Part shown: positions 28,348-32,319 of the stretch, one piece after another
Layout of the letters: every line of letters begins with the position of its first letter
Position numbering within the stretch: the stretch's first letter is position 1
From: Alphaproteobacteria bacterium
GTDB lineage: Bacteria; Pseudomonadota; Alphaproteobacteria; Geminicoccales; Geminicoccaceae
Length of the DNA stretch: 32,319 bases
Direction: 5' to 3'
Assembly (NCBI GenBank): GCA_030431615.1
Contig: JAUIID010000033.1
Location: 1 to 32,319 of the forward strand
Notes under the pieces: model-generated
The model's database searches: none
What the model saw: only the letters and a program-made list of their open reading frames with translations
Told to the model about the DNA's origin: nothing
Translations under genes and position numbers: made by a program

Positions 28348-28493
28348 TGTCGCGCATGATGCGATACTAGTCTTGGGTTGTCGCGTTATGCGCGACAGTC
28401 GGGTGCCGACTGTCGCATCTGATGCGACAGCAGGGCGGCAATTGTCGCGGAATATGCGACATCACAAATCGTTATGGCGCATATTCTGCAACT
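28348..28493. repeat. Array of five 19-bp inverted repeats TGTCGC-N7-GCGACA at ~32-bp period
   Basis: The units are 28348-28366 (right arm GCGATA), 28379-28397, 28411-28429, 28443-28461 and a degenerate fifth at 28475-28493 (TGGCGC-N7-GCAACT). Start-to-start distances are 31, 32, 32 and 32 bp, about three DNA turns, so all sites face the same side of the helix. Unit 3 is nearly perfect (10-bp arms around one base, 28410-28430). The half-site consensus is TGTCGCAT. The array lies in a convergent intergenic region, just before 21-bp tandem repeats. A cooperative binding array for a dimeric protein is inferred; the protein is unknown. Confidence 0.85.
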
Positions 28494-28498
28494 TTTGC

Positions 28499-28603
28499 GA
28501 CGAAGGAACCCGGGAAAACGACGAACGAACCTGCCGAATCGACGATCGAACCCGGTGATTCGACGAACGAACCCAGGGATCGAACAAACAAACCCGAGCC
28601 CTC
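28499..28603. repeat. Five tandem 21-bp repeats
   Basis: The units start at 28499, 28520, 28541, 28562 and 28583. They share the pattern GACGAACGAACCC followed by a variable 8 bp; the first reads GACGAAGGAACCCGGG and the last is degenerate (AACAAACAAACCC). The period equals two helical turns and also seven codons, so any reading frame gives a seven-residue repeat; no frame has a ribosome-binding site. Units at 28520 and 28541 each end with a GANTC site. GAACCCGGG recurs outside the array at 28683-28691 and 28711-28719. Confidence 0.8.
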
Positions 28604-28720
28604 ACCCGTTCATGATTGCTGAATTCTTTCAACGGGTTGGTCGGACAAACGCGACGCTCCGGCGGGATCGGGGCCGGTGCCGGAACCCGGGAAGGGCGAT
28701 TTCGCCGAGCGAACCCGGGC
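28604..28720. other. Remainder of repeat-rich intergenic region
   Basis: This stretch holds an inverted repeat ACCCGTT/AACGGGT (28604-28610 and 28631-28637, 20-nt loop), a small hairpin GGCGA/TCGCC (28695-28706), and two GAACCCGGG copies. No gene is supported. It links the tandem repeats to the promoter at 28726. Confidence 0.5.
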
Positions 28721-28725
28721 CATGC

Positions 28726-28754
28726 TTGACGCCAGGCAGGAACTAGGATAATAT
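28726..28754 (+). promoter_or_regulatory. Near-consensus sigma70 promoter pointing antisense into the M48 protease gene
   Basis: TTGACG (28726-28731), a 17-nt spacer, then TAATAT (28749-28754) form the best promoter match in the window. The predicted start is near 28761, two bases before the end of the oppositely oriented M48 gene (stop 28763-28765). No + strand gene follows until dgoK at 29853, so the transcript would be antisense to the protease gene. GAACCCGGG copies lie immediately upstream. Confidence 0.6.
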
Positions 28755-28762
28755 ACCTACAC

Positions 28763-29764
28763 TCAGTACCAGAAGCCGAGCCGGCGGTAGCGGGGCGGTC
28801 CGGCATGGGCCAGCCCGGCCGGCAGGACCTGGTGCCGCGGGCCGGGCGTGACCGGTTCGCCGGCATCGCCATAGAGGGAAAGCAGGCGCTCGATGCGCTC
28901 CGCCGTCGGCGGGTGGGTGCGGAGCAGCGAGGGCTCCGGCATGCGCCGGCCGGGCAGGACGATCTCCTCCCAGTAGGCGCCCTGGTAGCGGTCGAGCTTG
29001 CGAAGTGCCGAGGCGAGCCCGGCGGGGTCCCGGGTGAGCGTCGCCGCTTCGAGGTCGGCGTCGAACTCCCGCGCCCGCGACAGGGCGAGCTGCAGCAGGC
29101 TGCCGATGGTCGGCGCCAGGACAAGGATGGCGAGCGTGAGGAGCGGCACCGGCGCCAGGCCGAGGAGCAGGAGGGGCAGGCTGACCACGGCGAGCAGGAG
29201 GCCCGTGGTCGCCATGAGGCTGGTCAGCCGGCTCATCGTGTCGGCGAGCGCCATCAGCCAGAGGTCGTTGTTCCTGACATGGCTCAGCTCGTGGGCCAGC
29301 ACGCCGGCGAGCTCCCGCCCGTCGAGGGCGCGCAGGAGGCCCGTCGTGATGCCGATCGCGGCCTCACGGGCGCTGCCGACCGCAAAGGCGTTGAGCGTGG
29401 CGGACGGCAGGAGATGAAGCTTCGGCACTTGGTCGAGCCCCGCCCGGGCCGCCAGCGCCTCCAGCATGGCGACGCCTTCGGGAAAGCTCGACCGGTCGAG
29501 CGGCCGCGCCCGGTAGGCCCGCATGACCCACCCGGGCGCCACGCCGGGCGTCAGCAGGAAGCCGAAGAGCCCGCCAGCCATCGCCCAGAAGGCCACGACC
29601 GTGCCCCAGAGGCTCCAGGCCGAGACCCAGAGGATGGCCGCCATGCCGCCCAGCAGCAGCGCTGAATGCAGCACGTTGCGCCGCTTGTGCCGGCGCCGGG
29701 CAGCGGCGTCGAAGGCGAGGCGGCGGGGCGGTGGTGCTCGGAACAGTCCCTGCATGGCCGACAT
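28763..29764 (-). CDS. M48 family membrane metalloprotease (HtpX-like)
   Basis: This 333-aa protein has two N-terminal membrane helices (SALLLGGMAAILWVSAWSLW and WAMAGGLFGFLLTPGV) and two further hydrophobic stretches after the active site. The zinc motif HELSH is at 158-162 in GVLAHELSHVRNND, and the third ligand is E233 in SRAREFDADLEA. LNAFAVGS, upstream, is also typical. HtpX-like proteases degrade misfolded membrane proteins, with the active site in the cytoplasm. ATG 29764 is annotated; ATG 29755 is possible, and neither has a clear ribosome-binding site. The C-terminal tail (RHQVLPAGLAHAGPP) is longer than in HtpX. Antisense transcription from 28761 could affect it. Confidence 0.88.
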   Translation of the reverse strand: MSAMQGLFRAPPPRRLAFDAAARRRHKRRNVLHSALLLGGMAAILWVSAWSLWGTVVAFWAMAGGLFGFLLTPGVAPGWVMRAYRARPLDRSSFPEGVAMLEALAARAGLDQVPKLHLLPSATLNAFAVGSAREAAIGITTGLLRALDGRELAGVLAHELSHVRNNDLWLMALADTMSRLTSLMATTGLLLAVVSLPLLLLGLAPVPLLTLAILVLAPTIGSLLQLALSRAREFDADLEAATLTRDPAGLASALRKLDRYQGAYWEEIVLPGRRMPEPSLLRTHPPTAERIERLLSLYGDAGEPVTPGPRHQVLPAGLAHAGPPRYRRLGFWY

Positions 29765-29852
29765 CTAGTGAGGACATGGCCGCTGGCCAACGGCGGATTG
29801 ATCACCGCGCTTCGACCTGCGACAAGTCCCGCCGGAAGCGGGGAGGAATGCA

Positions 29853-30767
29853 GTGGCGGAGCCGTCGATCGTCGGGGTGGATTGGGGTACCTCGAGCCTG
29901 CGCACGGGTCTGCTTGGCCCGGATGGCGCCGTGCTGGCCGAACGGCAGTCGGAGGACGGCATCCTCAAGGTCGAGGGCGGGGCCTTTGCCCCCGTGCTCC
30001 GGCGCGAGCTCGCCGCACTCGAGGCACCGCCGGGCCTGCCCATCGTCCTTTCCGGCATGATCACCAGCCGGCAGGGCTGGCACGAATGCCCCTATCTCGC
30101 CTGCCCGGCCGATGCGGCCGCGCTTGCCGGCGCCCTGCAGCGCGTGGCCGAGCCCGAGCTCGGCCCCCTCCATTTCGTCACCGGCCTCGAATACACGAGC
30201 CCGGACGGCCTGCCCGACGTGATGCGCGGCGAGGAGACCCAGATCATCGGCCAGGACGACCTCGCCCCGGGCGAGATCGTCGTCCTCCCCGGCACGCACA
30301 GCAAGTGGGTCACGGTCGAGGGGGGGCGCATCATGCGCTTTCGCACCTGGATGACCGGCGAGGTCTTCGCCGTGCTCAGGGGCCACTCGATCCTCGGCAG
30401 GCTGATGCGGGAGGCGCCGACGTCCCATGCGCCAGACCCGGCCGGCTTCGATCGCGGCGTCTCTGCCGGGCTGGAGGGACAGGGCCTGCTCGGCCGGCTC
30501 TTCAGCGCCCGCACCCTGCCGCTCACCGGCCGCCTCGCCGAGACTGCCGTTGCCGACTATCTCTCCGGCCTCCTGATCGGCACCGAGATTGCCGAGGCCG
30601 TCGCCGCCGAGCGGCCCACGGGCGTCGTCGTGGTCGGCAGCGACGCGCTGGCCAGACGCTATGGCCAGGCGCTCGACATGGCAGGCCTCGCCCATCGCCT
30701 CGGCCGCCCGCAGGCCGCGGCCCGAGGCCAGTGGCGCATCGCCCGGGCCGCGGGGCTCGTCCGATGA
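29853..30767 (+). CDS. dgoK: 2-dehydro-3-deoxygalactonokinase
   Basis: This 304-aa kinase phosphorylates 2-dehydro-3-deoxy-D-galactonate in the De Ley-Doudoroff pathway of galactose and galactonate breakdown. VGVDWGTSSLRTGLLGPDG is the N-terminal phosphate-binding motif; VLSGMITSRQGWHECPYLACP, VLPGTHSKWVTVE and RTWMTGEVFAVLR are DgoK signatures. The start is GTG at 29853, supported by GGGAGG 7 nt upstream and the conserved N-terminus. It overlaps dgoA by 4 nt (ATGA), forming a two-gene unit. No dgoD (galactonate dehydratase) is in the window. Confidence 0.95.
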   Translation: MAEPSIVGVDWGTSSLRTGLLGPDGAVLAERQSEDGILKVEGGAFAPVLRRELAALEAPPGLPIVLSGMITSRQGWHECPYLACPADAAALAGALQRVAEPELGPLHFVTGLEYTSPDGLPDVMRGEETQIIGQDDLAPGEIVVLPGTHSKWVTVEGGRIMRFRTWMTGEVFAVLRGHSILGRLMREAPTSHAPDPAGFDRGVSAGLEGQGLLGRLFSARTLPLTGRLAETAVADYLSGLLIGTEIAEAVAAERPTGVVVVGSDALARRYGQALDMAGLAHRLGRPQAAARGQWRIARAAGLVR

Positions 30768-31408
30768 GCGCCGCCGTCCGGCAGCGCCTCGATGCGGCGA
30801 TGGCGGCCCTGCCGCTCGTCGCCATCCTTCGCGGCCTCAGGCCGGACGATGCCGAGGCGGTCGGTGCCGCCCTGGTCGAGGCTGGCTTTCGCCTGATCGA
30901 GGTGCCGCTCAACTCGCCCGATCCCTTCAGAAGCATCGAGAAGCTCGCCCGGCGTTTCGGCGATACGGCCGTCATCGGCGCCGGCACGGTGCTCGAGACC
31001 GCCGCTGTCGGCCGCCTGAAGGAGGCCGGGGGCGAGCTCGTCGTCATGCCGCATGCCGATGTCCGGGTCATCGCCGAGGCCAAGGCTCAGGGCCTCGTCT
31101 GCGTGCCCGGCATCGCCACCCCGACCGAGGCCTTCGCCGCCCTCGCCGCCGGTGCCGACGGGCTCAAGATCTTCCCGGCCGAGATCCTGCCGCCCAAGGC
31201 GGTGAAGGCGATGCTGGCGGTGCTGCCGAAGGGTACCCGCCTTCTGCCGGTCGGCGGCATCGAGCCGGCCACCATGGCGGGCTATGTCGCGGCCGGGGCT
31301 GCCGGCTTCGGGCTCGGCTCCGCCCTCTTCAAGCCGGAGTTCGCGCCGGCCGAGGTCGGTGCCCGGGCGCGAGCCTTCGTCGATGCCTGGAGCGAGCTCA
31401 GGCGCTGA
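30764..31408 (+). CDS. dgoA: 2-dehydro-3-deoxy-6-phosphogalactonate aldolase
   Basis: This 214-aa class I aldolase splits KDPGal to pyruvate and glyceraldehyde-3-phosphate. The Schiff-base lysine is K135 in GADGLKIFPAEILPPK, the general acid/base E46 lies in FRLIEVPLNSPDP, and R23 in AILRGL binds substrate. VIGAGTVLE and LPVGGIEP are conserved. The FPAE after the lysine fits the KDPGal branch rather than Eda (usually FPAN or FPSE), and the coupling to dgoK supports this. It starts inside the dgoK stop. Its 3' end overlaps the convergent hypothetical gene by 11 bp. Confidence 0.94.
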   Translation: MSAAVRQRLDAAMAALPLVAILRGLRPDDAEAVGAALVEAGFRLIEVPLNSPDPFRSIEKLARRFGDTAVIGAGTVLETAAVGRLKEAGGELVVMPHADVRVIAEAKAQGLVCVPGIATPTEAFAALAAGADGLKIFPAEILPPKAVKAMLAVLPKGTRLLPVGGIEPATMAGYVAAGAAGFGLGSALFKPEFAPAEVGARARAFVDAWSELRR

Positions 31409-31697
31409 GCCGGAGTGCCGCTACCGGCCCCTCGAAGACCATGCGGTCGGCGAGGCGGGCGGCATAGGCCCTGAAGGCAAGGGGCGGGCCGGCGCGTTCC
31501 GGCCCTTCCGGCAGGAAGGCGTGGACCTCGAAGCCCGACGCGCGCTCCGGCTGCGGCCGCCGCTCCAGGGGTCGCCCGGCCTTGCCACGGCGCTCGTCCA
31601 GTGCGCGCACGAACCCGTCATCCGCCGTCGCCTGGCCGGCGAGCTCGGCCAGGAGCAGGGCGGCTTCGCGCACGAAGACGGGGCGGACCTGGAGCAT
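31398..31697 (-). CDS. Hypothetical protein, 99 aa
   Basis: The protein begins MLQVRPVFVREAALLLAELA and ends MVFEGPVAALRLSA. I do not recognise a family. A mixed helix/strand pattern with a central charged, Pro/Arg-rich segment (RRGKAGRPLERRPQPERASG) is seen. ATG 31697 is preferred because the in-frame ATG at 31748 would overlap the start of the divergent GFA gene; neither has a good ribosome-binding site. The 12-bp palindrome GTTAAGCTTAAC (31714-31725) lies in the 49-bp divergent gap. Confidence 0.5.
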   Translation of the reverse strand: MLQVRPVFVREAALLLAELAGQATADDGFVRALDERRGKAGRPLERRPQPERASGFEVHAFLPEGPERAGPPLAFRAYAARLADRMVFEGPVAALRLSA

Positions 31698-31713
31698 GAT
31701 TCGGTTATCGCGC

Positions 31714-31725
31714 GTTAAGCTTAAC
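31714..31725. promoter_or_regulatory. 12-bp perfect palindrome in short divergent gap
   Basis: GTTAAGCTTAAC is a perfect palindrome within the 49 bp separating the hypothetical gene start (31697) from the GFA gene start (31747). It is a plausible operator for both; no regulator is known. Confidence 0.3.
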
Positions 31726-31746
31726 AACCGGTGAAGGAGAGGCGGC

Positions 31747-32184
31747 ATGGCGAAATCCGGAAGCTGGAGCGGCGGCTGCGCCTGCGGCGGCGTGCGCTAC
31801 CGGGTGGCGGGCCCCTTGCGCGAGATCGTCGCCTGCCATTGCGGCACCTGCCGGCGCACCAGCGGCCATCATGCCGCCGCCACCGCCTGCCGCACCGCCG
31901 ATCTCCAGATCGAGGACATGGGCACGTTGCGCTGGTACCAGGCGAGCACCGAGGCCCGGCGCGGCTTCTGCGGCCACTGCGGCGGCCACCTCTTCTTCGA
32001 GCGCCTGCCGGCCAACGGCACGACCAGCCTCTTCGCCGGCACGCTCGACGACACGACAGGCCTCGTCCTCCGCACGCATATCTTCACCGCCGGCAAGTCG
32101 GCCTATGTGATGATCCCGCCCGGCATGCGTGCGTTCGAGGGCTACCCGGATGCCGGCGAGATGCCGGTCGTGCCTAGCCCTTGA
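31747..32184 (+). CDS. GFA/CENP-V family zinc-binding protein
   Basis: This 145-aa protein has the cysteine pattern of the glutathione-dependent formaldehyde-activating family: C11-A-C13 in GGCACGGVRYRV, C30-H-C32-G-T-C35 in ACHCGTCRRTSG, and C75-G-H-C78 in FCGHCGGHLFF. These residues bind zinc. Although named after formaldehyde-glutathione adduct formation, most members have no proven reaction. The start is supported by AAGGAG. The 3' end overlaps the convergent ABC permease gene by 11 bp. Confidence 0.92.
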   Translation: MAKSGSWSGGCACGGVRYRVAGPLREIVACHCGTCRRTSGHHAAATACRTADLQIEDMGTLRWYQASTEARRGFCGHCGGHLFFERLPANGTTSLFAGTLDDTTGLVLRTHIFTAGKSAYVMIPPGMRAFEGYPDAGEMPVVPSP

Positions 32185-32319
32185 CGGCGCCCAGCGTCAG
32201 GCCGCGGACGATGTAGCGCTGCGCCAGGAGCGCCAGCAGCACCGGCGGAACCATGGCGATGAGGGCCCGCGTCGCCATGAACCAGAACTGGATGCCGCGC
32301 GTGTCGACCGCACCCGCCA
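32174..32319 (-). CDS. Sugar ABC transporter permease, MalG type, C-terminal part
   Basis: The - strand is open from the window edge to a TAG at 32174-32176. The visible 48 residues include VDTRGIQFWFMATRALIAMV, a membrane segment (PPVLLALLAQRYIV) and the tail RGLTLGAVKG. This ending is characteristic of MalG-type sugar permeases (CUT1 family). The 5' part lies beyond the window. Its closeness to dgoK-dgoA suggests uptake of a galactose-related sugar, an inference from context only. Confidence 0.8.
   Translation of the reverse strand, partial: AGAVDTRGIQFWFMATRALIAMVPPVLLALLAQRYIVRGLTLGAVKG

Noticed and set aside
28348-28603. CRISPR array
   Set aside because: Periodicity of 32 and 21 bp invites the idea, but the 32-bp family consists of short inverted repeats with differing cores rather than long identical direct repeats with unique spacers, the 21-bp units have no spacers, and no cas gene is present.
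28499-28603. LexA boxes (alphaproteobacterial GTTC-N7-GTTC)
   Set aside because: GAAC occurs repeatedly in the 21-bp units, but no pair of GAAC has the required 7-nt spacing.
28474-28746. 90-aa + strand ORF with seven-residue repeats (RRTNLPN, RRSNPVI, RRTNPGI)
   Set aside because: The repeat pattern follows automatically from the 21-bp DNA period in every frame; there is no ribosome-binding site and the frame spans the promoter region.
28805-29665. 286-aa + strand ORF downstream of the 28726 promoter
   Set aside because: It is antisense to the M48 protease, rich in Arg/Glu/Gln, with no family signature and no ribosome-binding site; an untranslated antisense RNA is the simpler reading.

Overview
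The window is a GC-rich stretch of bacterial chromosome that reads as an alphaproteobacterium, probably a Rhodospirillales/Geminicoccales-type lineage. This rests on three things: the gene order mdh-sucC-sucD-sucA-sucB with lpdA nearby, a phasin gene (polyhydroxyalkanoate storage), and an unusually long Shine-Dalgarno that matches the alphaproteobacterial 16S 3' end. No rRNA or tRNA gene is visible, so the assignment is an inference.

Left part (1-16.3 kb). The 3' end of deoA runs on the + strand. On the - strand follow a phasin, a heme-oxygenase-like protein that lacks the usual proximal His, and lpdA (E3). Next come a tiny 26-codon ORF with a near-maximal ribosome-binding site and its own terminator, then a TfoX-domain protein. 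A complete sugar-type ABC importer (binding protein, ATPase, two permeases; - strand) diverges from an aldo/keto reductase. The rest is the TCA operon mdh-sucC-sucD-sucA-sucB (- strand, read from 16.3 kb down to 9.1 kb). The sugar module lies between sucB and lpdA, which are often adjacent in related bacteria.

Middle (16.5-25 kb). A secreted RTX/type I secretion target protein diverges from a ribbon-helix-helix/PAS protein across a promoter with a CtrA-like box. A 73-aa hypothetical gene, glmM, a lipoprotein with a degenerate trypsin-like C-terminal domain, a DUF423 membrane protein, rnhB and an unrecognised 176-aa protein follow. The latter is preceded by a translationally coupled 38-aa ORF.

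Right part (25-32.3 kb). mutS overlaps a small exported EF-hand protein gene. A 574-bp convergent intergenic region then holds the most unusual structure in the window: five TGTCGC-N7-GCGACA inverted repeats phased at about 32 bp, five tandem 21-bp repeats, further GAACCCGGG copies, and a near-consensus sigma70 promoter that points antisense into an M48 metalloprotease gene. The window ends with dgoK-dgoA (2-dehydro-3-deoxygalactonate catabolism), a hypothetical gene, a GFA/CENP-V-family protein, and the 3' end of a MalG-type sugar ABC permease.

Functionally the window combines central carbon metabolism (TCA cycle, 2-oxoglutarate dehydrogenase) with sugar uptake and oxidation modules. It also holds DNA maintenance genes (mutS, rnhB), cell-wall precursor synthesis (glmM) and a few surface or exported proteins.
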